From Actinomycetales bacterium (GTDB lineage Bacteria > Actinomycetota > Actinomycetes > Actinomycetales > Cellulomonadaceae), in assembly GCA_015655615.1 (NCBI GenBank), contig JAATES010000381.1, positions 1-10,126 of the forward strand: a stretch of 10,126 nucleotides of DNA, given 5' to 3'. Positions 1-6,109 of the stretch are shown piece after piece. A program made the translations under genes and the position numbers. Within the stretch, counting starts at the first letter, position 1. The number at the start of each line of letters is the position of its first letter. The notes below the pieces were generated by a model that saw only the letters and a program-made list of their open reading frames with translations, did no database searches and was not told the DNA's origin.

Positions 1-91
1 CACCCACTCGCAGGACGCTTCCTGTGAATACGTCGTAAAGGGGTGAGCAGAGTGGTGCCATCTCCTCGAGAAGCCGCTGCATGTGATCCAT
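1..91 (-). CDS. Unidentified protein, N-terminal part, runs off the left edge
   Basis: A minus-strand frame opens with ATG at 91 (a second in-frame ATG is at 82) and stays open to the window edge, giving about 30 residues beginning MDHMQRLLEEMAPLCSPLYD. I do not recognise the family. The base composition by codon position is typical of actinobacterial coding DNA: the first and third positions are clearly GC-richer than the second. Just upstream lie a TATTAT -10-like hexamer and a 13-bp palindrome, only 3 nt before the ATG, so the message could be leaderless and repressed. A hairpin at 397-442 separates it from the large operon, so it is probably a separate transcription unit. It may belong to the element or to the flanking host DNA. 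Confidence 0.4.
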   Translation of the reverse strand, partial: MDHMQRLLEEMAPLCSPLYDVFTGSVLRVG

Positions 92-94
92 TTG

Positions 95-107
95 GTGATA
101 ATATCAC
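95..107. promoter_or_regulatory. 13-bp palindrome (operator-like) over a minus-strand -10 box
   Basis: GTGATAATATCAC is a perfect inverted repeat (6-bp arms, one central base) in a locally AT-rich island within GC-rich DNA. On the minus strand it contains TATTAT (positions 98-103), which sits 6 nt before the ATG at 91. A protein bound here would block a promoter at that place. No clear -35 box is visible, and the cognate regulator cannot be named. Confidence 0.4.
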
Positions 108-396
108 AGTAGAAGTTGCGCCGTGTGCGGTCCTGGCAAGGATCGTGCGCGCACGGCACCAGCCTGTCGAGCCCAAATCGAGTGCGTTCCTGGTCGCGGT
201 AGCGATGATCGTCTCGGCATGACTCCAGTCTCTGGCGGCGACGTGGAAGCCTTTCTGGCGGAACTTCTCTCCGGTTTCGAAGTTCCTTCGGGCATGACGA
301 TGCCTCCTGGGCATCGAATGGGGTGGGGTGGGGTGGTGCCGGGTACGACGCAGACCTCGCACCAGATGGGGTAGGACCTCTGGTCTTGGAGGCAGG

Positions 397-442
397 CGAA
401 GGGCGGCTGCGCTGTCCGTGAGGACTGCGGGACCGCCCTTCG
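397..442. terminator. Long hairpin, probable terminator of the minus-strand operon
   Basis: CGAAGGGCGG (397-406) and CCGCCCTTCG (433-442) form a perfect 10-bp inverted repeat. The 26-nt interior contains a second small stem, GTCC (414-417) with GGAC (422-425). It lies 75 nt beyond the stop of the last operon gene. There is no T-run, which is common for actinobacterial terminators. Because it is symmetrical it could act in both directions. Confidence 0.55.
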
Positions 443-516
443 AAGCCATAGTAGCCTGCACGTGGTGTGAGGTGGGCTCGTGGCCCGCTTTTCTTGACCG
501 TGCCCGTCTGCGGCGC

Positions 517-1299
517 TCAGGCGGAATTGGACCCGTCCGGGGGGTGTTGTGGTCCTCGGGTTTGTTGTTCGGCGTAGTGCGCCCCGAGTGCGGCTTCGAG
601 GGCACTGCTGGAGCTGGGTGTGCCCTCGATGGTGGCTTGCAGGTGTGCCAGCAGGGGCTGAGCGTAGGCGGCGATGGCCTCAGCGTCCTTTGCGGCCGTG
701 AATGCCGTAGCGGCCTTCTCGCCGAGGAGTTGGGCGGCCCGGGCATCGATGAGGGCCCGCAGGTAGGCGTAGGACGGTTCCGGGACCGGGTCAAGACCAC
801 CACTGAGCCCCACAGGCCGTGTGGAGCGGGTTTGGGTGTCGATCCACGCCGGCGCCCACTCTGCCAGGGCTGCGAGGGTGTCGAGGTCAGCGTTGGCGGT
901 GACGTCTTCGAGGCGGATACCGGCATCGAGGCGCATGCGGGACTGGTCCCACTTCGCCTGAGCGCGTTGGATGCTTGCGGGGTCGGACCAGTTCACGACC
1001 GGGCGTAGTTTCTCGGCTGCGGCAGCGAGTTGCTGGGCACTGCCGGTGATCTGGGCGGTCAGTCCGTCGACGACCGGCTTGTGCTTCGCCCGCACCTGTG
1101 CCGCGAGCTGCTGACGGTACTTCGCCACGCCCTGGGCGGTCAGGTCCGGGTCCGCGTAGGTCAATGCGGCAAGCAGGTCGTTGTCCAGGGACTGCCGGGT
1201 CGCACGGAGGCGGGCCTTGGTGGTGTTGATGGTCTCGATGGCCCGCGTTTGGTTCTGAATGTGGACGTACTCGTCGGAGAACGCACTGATGAATCCCAT
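517..1299 (-). CDS. Unidentified 260-aa, mostly helical protein; last gene of the operon
   Basis: The family is not recognised. The sequence is rich in Ala, Gln, Leu and charged residues with heptad-like stretches (about residues 15-45, 55-100 and 185-225), so a largely alpha-helical, possibly coiled-coil, soluble protein is likely. There is no signal peptide or membrane segment, and the C-terminus (about residues 226-260) is Ser/Pro/Gly-rich and probably disordered. The start is supported by an AGGAG ribosome site about 6 nt upstream of the ATG. The gene begins 9 nt after the stop of the preceding gene and is followed by a long hairpin, so it is probably the distal gene of the unit. In phage satellites this distal position often holds genes that interfere with, or are packaged by, a helper phage; that role is only a positional guess here. 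Confidence 0.8.
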   Translation of the reverse strand: MGFISAFSDEYVHIQNQTRAIETINTTKARLRATRQSLDNDLLAALTYADPDLTAQGVAKYRQQLAAQVRAKHKPVVDGLTAQITGSAQQLAAAAEKLRPVVNWSDPASIQRAQAKWDQSRMRLDAGIRLEDVTANADLDTLAALAEWAPAWIDTQTRSTRPVGLSGGLDPVPEPSYAYLRALIDARAAQLLGEKAATAFTAAKDAEAIAAYAQPLLAHLQATIEGTPSSSSALEAALGAHYAEQQTRGPQHPPDGSNSA

Positions 1300-1308
1300 G
1301 AGGAGCTC

Positions 1309-1836
1309 CTAGGAAGTGTGGGTGGCGGCGATGGATGCCGGGTGTGGGGTGTAGGCCGGGCAGCCGATCTGATGCTGCCAGGGCTCGGTGGGGCCGCGGC
1401 GTCCGCACGACGGGCATCCTGGTGCGGCACCGTCTTGGGTGGTGGTCAGGTGGATGATGCTGCCGGTGGGGGTGTGGGTGTGGTCGTAGCCGGCCAGGTG
1501 GCGGGTACGGCGGTCGTCTTGGGACTCCACACCCGCAGGCGGCCCCGCGACCGTCAATGCCGCTGCTGCATCGGAGGCCGACACGGCGGCCACGGCGGCG
1601 TCGAGGCGCCGCTTGGCTGCCTGCAGGCGAAGGGCGGTGAACCTGGCCTGGGAGCGGCCGTCATCGAGTTGGTCTCGACTGATCGTGGTGTCCCCAGCGA
1701 CGATGGCACGTTGCAGGGTTGTGACGGCCATCTCGGCGTCCTGATGCGCCTGGAGAGCACCCTGGTGGGCGTCGGTGGCGTCCTGGACGTTCAACGGCTC
1801 AGGAGCCGCCTCTGGGGTGAGGGTGGTGGGTGTCAT
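1309..1836 (-). CDS. Helical protein with a C-terminal Cys/His zinc-knuckle motif
   Basis: 175 aa, family not recognised. Residues about 15-95 are Ala/Gln/Asp-rich and look helical. A Thr/Gly-rich linker follows, then a Cys/His cluster: C141-x2-C144-G and H155-x3-C159-P. The spacing suits one zinc ion. A similar H-x2-G-C-P-A signature occurs in the small protein encoded at 6106-6402. The ATG at 1836 has GGAG about 7 nt upstream and lies 38 nt inside the preceding HTH gene, so translation is probably coupled. A nucleic-acid-binding or scaffold role is possible, but nothing in the sequence fixes it. Confidence 0.75.
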   Translation of the reverse strand: MTPTTLTPEAAPEPLNVQDATDAHQGALQAHQDAEMAVTTLQRAIVAGDTTISRDQLDDGRSQARFTALRLQAAKRRLDAAVAAVSASDAAAALTVAGPPAGVESQDDRRTRHLAGYDHTHTPTGSIIHLTTTQDGAAPGCPSCGRRGPTEPWQHQIGCPAYTPHPASIAATHTS

Positions 1837-2257
1837 CGGGTTGCTCCGCGAGGTGCTGGGTGAGGCTGGCTTGGTCGATCAGCCAGATGCGGGTTCCGTC
1901 GAGACGCCTGGCCTCGATGCGGCCGGTGCTAGCAAGTTGCTGAACCCTCCTGATCGAGAGCCCGCTCTCGGTAGCGGCCTGAGTCGTGGTGCACCACCTG
2001 GGTGCGCCCACTGGTTCCAGTCTTCCAGGCGGCCCGGGCTGGTTTCGTTGCAGCGAAATGGTCTCTGCGACTGCGAGTGCTTCGAGGATGGCCCGCACCC
2101 GGCGCGACACTGGCCGACCCGTTGTGGCCAGGAGGTCCAGCAAAGCACCCGCGAGGTCGGCGGGGATGAGCACACCGGCGGGTGACACGACCACGCCGAC
2201 GTCCGCACCAGAGTCGTTACCGGTGCTGGTGGCCGGGTCGTGAGCGGTGGGGGTCAT
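1799..2257 (-). CDS. Helix-turn-helix protein (MerR/HTH_17-like)
   Basis: 152 aa. Residues 1-25 look disordered and residues 30-75 helical. Residues about 89-135 form a MerR/excisionase-type DNA-binding domain: the run TQAATESGLSIRRVQQLAS fits the helix-turn-helix, and the following GRIEARRLDGTRIWLID fits the beta-wing. This architecture suggests a DNA-binding regulator or recombination accessory factor. The start codon shares ATGA with the stop of the whiB gene, a coupled junction. Its position after whiB suggests the pair could act on transcription together, which is inference. The target is unknown. Confidence 0.75.
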   Translation of the reverse strand: MTPTAHDPATSTGNDSGADVGVVVSPAGVLIPADLAGALLDLLATTGRPVSRRVRAILEALAVAETISLQRNQPGPPGRLEPVGAPRWCTTTQAATESGLSIRRVQQLASTGRIEARRLDGTRIWLIDQASLTQHLAEQPDDTHHPHPRGGS

Positions 2258-2553
2258 GCCGGGTCGTCGCGTTCGCCTGGTGTCAGCCCGCCCCAGATCC
2301 CATACCGTTCACCGCCGGCGGTCGCGAGCTCCAAGCACGCCACCCTGGCTGGGCAGGTCCAGCACGCGGCCACAGCGGTCTTGGCCAGGCGCATCGAGAG
2401 CACCACGGTTGAGTCCAGGTCCCACGCCTGCGGTGTCGGTGAGGTTTGGCACTGTGCCGGCCCGTGTTCATCGAAGGCTGCCCGCAACCGGGCCGCGGCC
2501 TGCCGTGCCGGGCCTGCGGTGCGCAGCAGCTCGCCCGGGTTCGCGTGCCCCAT
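2254..2553 (-). CDS. WhiB-family Fe-S transcription factor
   Basis: 99 aa, a usual WhiB length. Four Cys expected to ligate a [4Fe-4S] cluster are present: C35, then C64-x2-C67-x5-C73. The family's G[I/V]WGG beta-turn follows as GIWGG at 85-89. WhiB-like proteins are found in actinobacteria and their phages and act by binding the primary sigma factor's region 4 next to DNA. The C-terminal tail after the turn is short (10 residues, few basic residues), so DNA contact may be weaker than in WhiB proteins with an AT-hook tail. The gene starts within a TGATG overlap and ends in an ATGA overlap. A role in redirecting host or helper-phage transcription is plausible but not shown. Confidence 0.92.
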   Translation of the reverse strand: MGHANPGELLRTAGPARQAAARLRAAFDEHGPAQCQTSPTPQAWDLDSTVVLSMRLAKTAVAACWTCPARVACLELATAGGERYGIWGGLTPGERDDPA

Positions 2554-2726
2554 CAGATGCCACCACCCGAGTGCCGACGGATTTCGAATCCGATACCAGG
2601 GGTGAACTGGCGGGTCAGGGCCGGTGTGTTCTCAGATTGGTCACGGGTGGCGGCACTGGCACTGGCACTCGCGCGTGCGCGAGTACGCGAAGGGCCAGCG
2701 GGACGTCCGCGCCGCCGGCCGGTCAT
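2553..2726 (-). CDS. Small Arg-rich protein (57 aa), unidentified
   Basis: ATG at 2726 shares ATGA with the stop of the upstream gene, and its own stop overlaps the whiB start as TGATG. Both junctions match the style of the rest of the operon. The product starts MTGRRRGRPAGPSRTRARA, continues with an Ala-Ser repeat encoded by three tandem GGCACT hexamers, and ends in a Phe/Ile-containing tail rich in Gly. The basic N-terminus suggests nucleic-acid binding. Third-position GC is moderate. A longer in-frame extension up to 2972 overlaps the neighbouring gene and is Pro/His/Arg-rich, as out-of-frame readings of GC-rich genes usually are, so I chose the short form. It may also be an untranslated spacer. 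Confidence 0.5.
   Translation of the reverse strand: MTGRRRGRPAGPSRTRARASASASAATRDQSENTPALTRQFTPGIGFEIRRHSGGGI
2667..2684. repeat. Perfect 8-bp inverted repeat with 2-nt centre, beside three GGCACT hexamers
   Basis: ACTCGCGC-GT-GCGCGAGT lies directly next to three tandem GGCACT copies (2652-2669). Both fall inside the 57-aa ORF, 100-130 nt before the whiB start. It could be a protein-binding site, an RNA hairpin that tunes whiB expression, or a chance product of high GC. Confidence 0.4.
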
Positions 2727-3040
2727 CGTGCGGCGCCGGGGAGGTCGAGGGTGGTGGGGAGGGTGAGCCATGTTTCGACGTTGCGTGCGTTGCCGGGGTG
2801 CCAGATGACCGGCTTCCAGTGTTCGGGGATTTGTTGTGTGCTGGTCTTGTCGGAGGGGTAGGGCTTGCGGGGGCGGATGTAGATGGCGAGGGTGATGCCG
2901 GTGGCGTGGAGGGCAAGGATGGTTGGCCAGGTGGGATCGCGGCGGTCGCGTGGGTCGGTCCAGTAGCGCCATTGTCGTTCTCGGTTGAGGGCTTGGATAA
3001 AGCGGAGCTCGAGGGCGAGCATGTCGGGTGTGAGTCTCAT
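2723..3040 (-). CDS. Unidentified 105-aa protein
   Basis: The family is not recognised. It starts MRLTPDMLALELRFIQALN, has a Trp/Arg-rich segment (residues 20-40), a hydrophobic beta-like stretch (about 40-56) and a Trp-rich C-terminal half, consistent with a small folded soluble protein. The ATG at 3040 is chosen because it has AAGGAG about 5 nt upstream. An earlier in-frame start at 3097 would add residues encoded within the iteron repeats and lacks such a site. The gene is immediately downstream of the iteron region and next to the primase-helicase gene, so a replication or control role is possible. Confidence 0.75.
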   Translation of the reverse strand: MRLTPDMLALELRFIQALNRERQWRYWTDPRDRRDPTWPTILALHATGITLAIYIRPRKPYPSDKTSTQQIPEHWKPVIWHPGNARNVETWLTLPTTLDLPGAAR

Positions 3041-3315
3041 CGAGTCTCCTTGACGGCAGCGACCGATAGCGACCGTTCTTCCTGGGTCGTGTCGCATGTT
3101 GAAACAGGGACCGAAAGGACCGATAGCGACCGTGGTTTCGTATGAGTGCCCTGCGCGGGCGCGTATAGGTGGAAGTAGGGAGGATCGGTCGCTATCGGTC
3201 GCTCAGGGTCGGTTGTCGTTGATATTGCAGCGATCTTGACAGCGACCGTTGTGGTGGTGAAACGGTCCAGGACGGTCGCTTGCTGTCGCTGATTGGTCGC
3301 TACTTCTGCCACCAC
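3037..3315 (-). CDS. Possible 92-aa ORF lying across the iteron region
   Basis: A GTG at 3315 (or 3312, with GGTGAG 5 nt upstream) opens a frame that overlaps the primase stop by a few bases and ends in an ATGA overlap with the next gene, like other junctions here. Codon-position GC is weakly coding-like. Against it: the product is Thr/Ser/Val-rich with repeats (RSLSV twice) forced by the DNA iterons, and no family is recognisable. The segment may be a non-coding origin, or an origin inside a gene. Confidence 0.35.
   Translation of the reverse strand: MVAEVATNQRQQATVLDRFTTTTVAVKIAAISTTTDPERPIATDPPYFHLYAPAQGTHTKPRSLSVLSVPVSTCDTTQEERSLSVAAVKETR
3058..3301. repeat. Iteron cluster, candidate replication origin
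   Basis: The octamer AGCGACCG occurs exactly at 3058, 3068, 3125 and 3241, and as its complement CGGTCGCT at 3186, 3196 and 3273. Near copies lie at 3106, 3283 and 3294. Several are spaced 10 bp apart, one helical turn (3058/3068, 3186/3196, 3273/3283). The 16-mer GACCGATAGCGACCGT is repeated exactly at 3061 and 3118 and inverted (15 of 16) at 3185-3200. A less GC-rich patch (about 3211-3240) lies between sites. Iterons directly after a primase-helicase gene are the known arrangement of SaPI/PICI origins, where the Rep protein binds them. Confidence 0.7.
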
Positions 3316-5786
3316 TGCTCACCGTCCTGCTCCGACTCGTCGCTGATGAGTGCGACGCCGGTGTAGACCTTGCGGCTGTTGCTCTTCTGGGTTTGGACTC
3401 CGAAGCGGCCTTTCAGTTCCCGCCCGAGGGCTTGACTGGTCTTCGCCTGCTCGCCCTGCGCGATGCACCAGCGCTTGTACTCGGCGATCAGGTCTGTCTG
3501 CTGGACTCGCAGGACTGAGGAGCCGCGGTGGGTGCGTTCTTCGAGGAAGCGTCCGAGCTGGTCCTCTTCTGCGGCGTACTCCTTCGTGGCGGCCATGACG
3601 CTGTCCGGTTCGTCGAGGCCGGAGCTGAGTGCGTTGACGGCGCCTTTGATGATCCATGCGAGGATGCCCGCGGCTTCCTGTGCGAGCAGCTCGTTTTCGA
3701 GGTTCTGGTTCCGCTTGTCGACCGGGACGGTGTTGGTGAACGGGATGAGCCGTGCCCGGCGCCAGAAGGCCTCACCGCCGGTGGTGACGCGGGGCTGTTC
3801 GTTTCCCATCACCCACAGGTGGTGGGTCGGGTCGAAGCTGAAGAAGTCTTGCCGCATGAATCGGCTCGTGAGCCGGTCGCCACCGGTAAGGAGTTTGACC
3901 TTGGCTTCGTCGAACCGGTCGTTCTCGTTGACTTCGGAGGCCACGACCATGCGCATGCCGGCGAGGCGGGCGATCTCTGTCTCGTGCTGGGTTGCTCCTG
4001 CGAGGAGGAGACGGTTGTTGGCGGTGCTGGCGTAGTCGCCCAGAGCCTTGCCAGTGACGCCGAGGAACACGGATTTGCCGTTGGCGCCGGAACCGTGGGC
4101 AAACGGCAGGACGTGGTAGGTGACGACCCCTGTAGCCGCATAGCCGACGAGTCGCTGCAGGTAGGGGATGACGTCTTCGTGGCCGGCGAACGTCTCGGCG
4201 AGGAACTTGTCCCACAGTGGCGTGGCGGCGTCGTAGTCGGGTGCGGCCAGGGTGCTGCGAGAGTGAAGGGCGGCCGGGTCGGGCGGTGTCAGTGTCCCGG
4301 TGCGTAGGTTTACAGCCCCGTCTGGGGTGTTGAGCGCGTAGGGGTCGGCGTCGAGTTCGTGGGTGGTGACGACGATGGCCGGGTGGGACCGGGCGACTTT
4401 GAGCATGTCTTCGAGGCTGCGCCGTGACAGGGATCGGGTGCGGTGCTTCTCCACGGCCGGACTCGTAGTGGGGTCCAGGCTCTCAGCGGTGTGCTTCGCG
4501 AGCTGGAGGACCTTCTCCTTGTTGTCCCACGCCCACCGGGAGCCGTCCCAGATGAGCCAGTGGCCGCGGTCTGCAACGTAGCGGACGTGGTGGGCGTGCT
4601 GGGTGGCGAACAACTCCGCGTTGCCGACGTCGGTGAGGGTCATGGTGCGGTCGGTCAGCGTGGTGACCTTCGCGGTCCTCGGCACGGGTGCGAGGGCAAG
4701 TGAGCCGTCCGTGGCCGGGATGTTCTGGAACGCGTCCGGGACAACACTGGACTTGTCCGGGACGGTGTGGGGCTTGTCCGCGCTAGGCCCGAGGATGTCG
4801 TCGAACACTGCATCGGGTGAGGTGACGGCGTGCAGGCGGTACTCGGTGGCCTGGTTGCCGTACCCGGCGGCGTAGAGTGCCTTGGCGGTGGCGCTGTGGT
4901 CGCCGCCGTATTGCAGCACTGCGAGCGCCCCCATCTTTGTGTAGGGGATCTCCTGCTGGAAGTCTGTGCTGGACGTGAAGACGAAGAGTCGGTCTCGGTC
5001 GTCGGCATGGCCGGTGGTGGCGCTGATGCCGGTGGTCTTGCCGGGCCGGCGCCAATATCTTGTGCGGCCTCGGGTGAAGACGAGCTGCCACCCTGCCGGC
5101 TCGAGGATGTCGGCCCAGTCAGTCTTGTTCTCGTAGTCGTCACCCGGCGTTACGCCCTCGGTGGGATCATGAGGCGGCACCGGTGATGTGGAGGCTGCCG
5201 GTTCGGGTTGGACGTCCAACGTGGCGAGGACCGCATGGAAGTCGGCGCGTTCCTCGAGGGTGATCGTCGCGGCCATGTCAGGACTACCGATCACTCTCGA
5301 CCAGGAGTTGCCAGTCGGGTGATGCTGCGACGGTGCGACGATGACATACCCGTTCTCACCGCGCGTCTCTGCCAGGATCTCGCCTGCAGAATTCTTCGCG
5401 ATCTTCTGGTTACCCGGCACGGCGGCGTCGACCAGCCTGTAGTGGAAGTGCCAGCCTCCAGAGGGCGACTGCTCCGTCCACCCCATCGTGACCCTGTCCC
5501 ACAACTCACCGATGCCGGAGTTGTGGGCGAGTTCGCGAAGTTCAGGCAAGTGATGGGCGGCGCGGCCCTCCAACTCTGTCAGTTCTGCGCCACCGGAGAC
5601 GCTGCCTTGGATGATGGCGAGGTCGTGGCGGTCGCCTGTGAACCAGGTGTGAAGCTGCTCGACAGTGGCCTGTTGGGTTGTGTATTGCTTCCATGCGACC
5701 GCGGGCGCCTTACTGCCGTCAGGGCGGATCGGGATGACGGAGTAGCCGGCGGCATGGAGTTCGAGTGCAGGTCCGAGGATCGTCAC
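3300..5786 (-). CDS. Primase-polymerase / SF3 helicase replication protein
   Basis: 828 aa. Residues about 1-190 are an archaeo-eukaryotic-type PrimPol domain: the N-terminal GYSVIPIRPDGSKAP, acidic motif I as E71-L-E73, motif II PSGGWHFHY (108-116) and GYVIVAPSQHHPTG (146-159). Residues about 390-545 fit a D5_N-type region. Residues about 555-690 are a superfamily 3 helicase of the phage P4/D5 group: Walker A GSGANGKS (565-572), Walker B region RMVVASEVNEND (612-623), sensor LWVMGNE (657-663) and Arg-finger region FWRRARL (674-680). Such proteins prime, unwind and often recognise the origin. The likely target is the iteron cluster just after the gene. The start is GTG at 5786, with the PrimPol fold beginning at once and GGTGAT about 5 nt upstream; the GTGA overlaps the preceding ORF's stop. 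It is full length for this family. Confidence 0.95.
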   Translation of the reverse strand: MTILGPALELHAAGYSVIPIRPDGSKAPAVAWKQYTTQQATVEQLHTWFTGDRHDLAIIQGSVSGGAELTELEGRAAHHLPELRELAHNSGIGELWDRVTMGWTEQSPSGGWHFHYRLVDAAVPGNQKIAKNSAGEILAETRGENGYVIVAPSQHHPTGNSWSRVIGSPDMAATITLEERADFHAVLATLDVQPEPAASTSPVPPHDPTEGVTPGDDYENKTDWADILEPAGWQLVFTRGRTRYWRRPGKTTGISATTGHADDRDRLFVFTSSTDFQQEIPYTKMGALAVLQYGGDHSATAKALYAAGYGNQATEYRLHAVTSPDAVFDDILGPSADKPHTVPDKSSVVPDAFQNIPATDGSLALAPVPRTAKVTTLTDRTMTLTDVGNAELFATQHAHHVRYVADRGHWLIWDGSRWAWDNKEKVLQLAKHTAESLDPTTSPAVEKHRTRSLSRRSLEDMLKVARSHPAIVVTTHELDADPYALNTPDGAVNLRTGTLTPPDPAALHSRSTLAAPDYDAATPLWDKFLAETFAGHEDVIPYLQRLVGYAATGVVTYHVLPFAHGSGANGKSVFLGVTGKALGDYASTANNRLLLAGATQHETEIARLAGMRMVVASEVNENDRFDEAKVKLLTGGDRLTSRFMRQDFFSFDPTHHLWVMGNEQPRVTTGGEAFWRRARLIPFTNTVPVDKRNQNLENELLAQEAAGILAWIIKGAVNALSSGLDEPDSVMAATKEYAAEEDQLGRFLEERTHRGSSVLRVQQTDLIAEYKRWCIAQGEQAKTSQALGRELKGRFGVQTQKSNSRKVYTGVALISDESEQDGEQWWQK

Positions 5787-6109
5787 CGGGCATCACCGCG
5801 GTTTCGGCGAGCACTCTCCCGGGTAATCGCATACCTTGTCCGAAGAGAGGTTGCTTCGATAGGGGTGGTGGCATGGAGCCAGAGGTTGAGGCGGTCGAGC
5901 TCGAGGGGTTCAGAGTGAACGTGTGCCGATTCGAGGGGAGATTCTTTGTGCATCTCGACTACCAATGGCGTGCATTCGAGTCCGAGTTTGCCGCGAGACG
6001 GTATTTGCGTGAACTTCGCGCACGACGAACCCGCCAGCATCCGCATCGGCCGACGTTTGCTCCGCCGGAGTTCGGTGGCCCATCGGGACCTGGAATGTAG
6101 GTCTGTCAT
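5783..6109 (-). CDS. Possible 108-aa operon protein, unidentified
   Basis: The frame from ATG at 6109 has GGAG 7 nt upstream, shares ATGA with the stop of the preceding gene, and its stop overlaps the GTGA start of the primase. This is exactly how the rest of the operon is joined. The product begins MTDLHSRSRWATELRRSKRR and contains a more ordered middle (LVVEMHKESPL, then LELDRLNLWLHA). No family is recognised, codon bias is flat (third position only slightly GC-richer), and a protein-like ORF lies opposite at 5873-6100. One of the two is probably a shadow. Junction evidence favours this one. Confidence 0.45.
   Translation of the reverse strand: MTDLHSRSRWATELRRSKRRPMRMLAGSSCAKFTQIPSRGKLGLECTPLVVEMHKESPLESAHVHSEPLELDRLNLWLHATTPIEATSLRTRYAITRESARRNRGDAR
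5873..6100 (+). CDS. Competing plus-strand 75-aa ORF, unidentified
   Basis: ATG at 5873 has AGGGG 7 nt upstream. The product looks like a small beta-beta-alpha fold: FRVNVCRFEGRFFVHLDYQW gives two strands, ESEFAARRYLRELRARR a helix, and a Pro/Gly-rich tail follows. This is more protein-like than the minus-strand reading opposite, but it would be the only plus-strand gene inside a minus-strand operon and it lacks clear codon bias. Family unknown. Confidence 0.35.
   Translation: MEPEVEAVELEGFRVNVCRFEGRFFVHLDYQWRAFESEFAARRYLRELRARRTRQHPHRPTFAPPEFGGPSGPGM

Larger units (their letters stand above)
92..516. other. Gene-poor interval between the operon end and the left-edge gene
   Basis: No convincing gene lies in these 425 bases. 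They hold the palindrome at 95-107, a run of GGGGT repeats at 320-336 and a strong inverted repeat at 397-442. A plus-strand ORF (GTG at 43, stop at 220-222, 59 aa) and several minus-strand frames are open, but none combines a good ribosome site, consistent codon bias and a recognisable product. Minus-strand codon bias seems to switch frame near 285-300, which could mean a decayed gene. Confidence 0.5.

Noticed and set aside
43..222. Plus-strand 59-aa ORF (GTG start)
   Set aside because: Its 3' half has coding-like codon bias, but the first half (to about 120) has very AT-rich third positions and overlaps the better minus-strand gene; no family match.
104..295. Minus-strand 63-aa ORF with AGGAGG 7 nt before its ATG
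   Set aside because: The ribosome-site match is very good, but GC is highest at the second codon position and the product is Ser/Pro/Arg low-complexity, as in out-of-frame readings.
320..336. GGGGTGGGGTGGGGTGG as a G-quadruplex
   Set aside because: Only three runs of four G plus one GG, so at most a weak two-layer structure, with no functional context.
328..1863. Long plus-strand ORFs of 226 and 277 aa
   Set aside because: They lie opposite supported minus-strand genes and have Gly/Val/Arg-rich text typical of antisense frames.
2727..2972. N-terminal extension of the 57-aa ORF to 2972
   Set aside because: It overlaps the 105-aa gene in another frame and is Pro/His/Arg-rich; the ATGA junction at 2726 is the better start.
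3528..4307. Plus-strand 259-aa ORF opposite the helicase domain
   Set aside because: The minus strand has unmistakable SF3 helicase motifs over the same bases.
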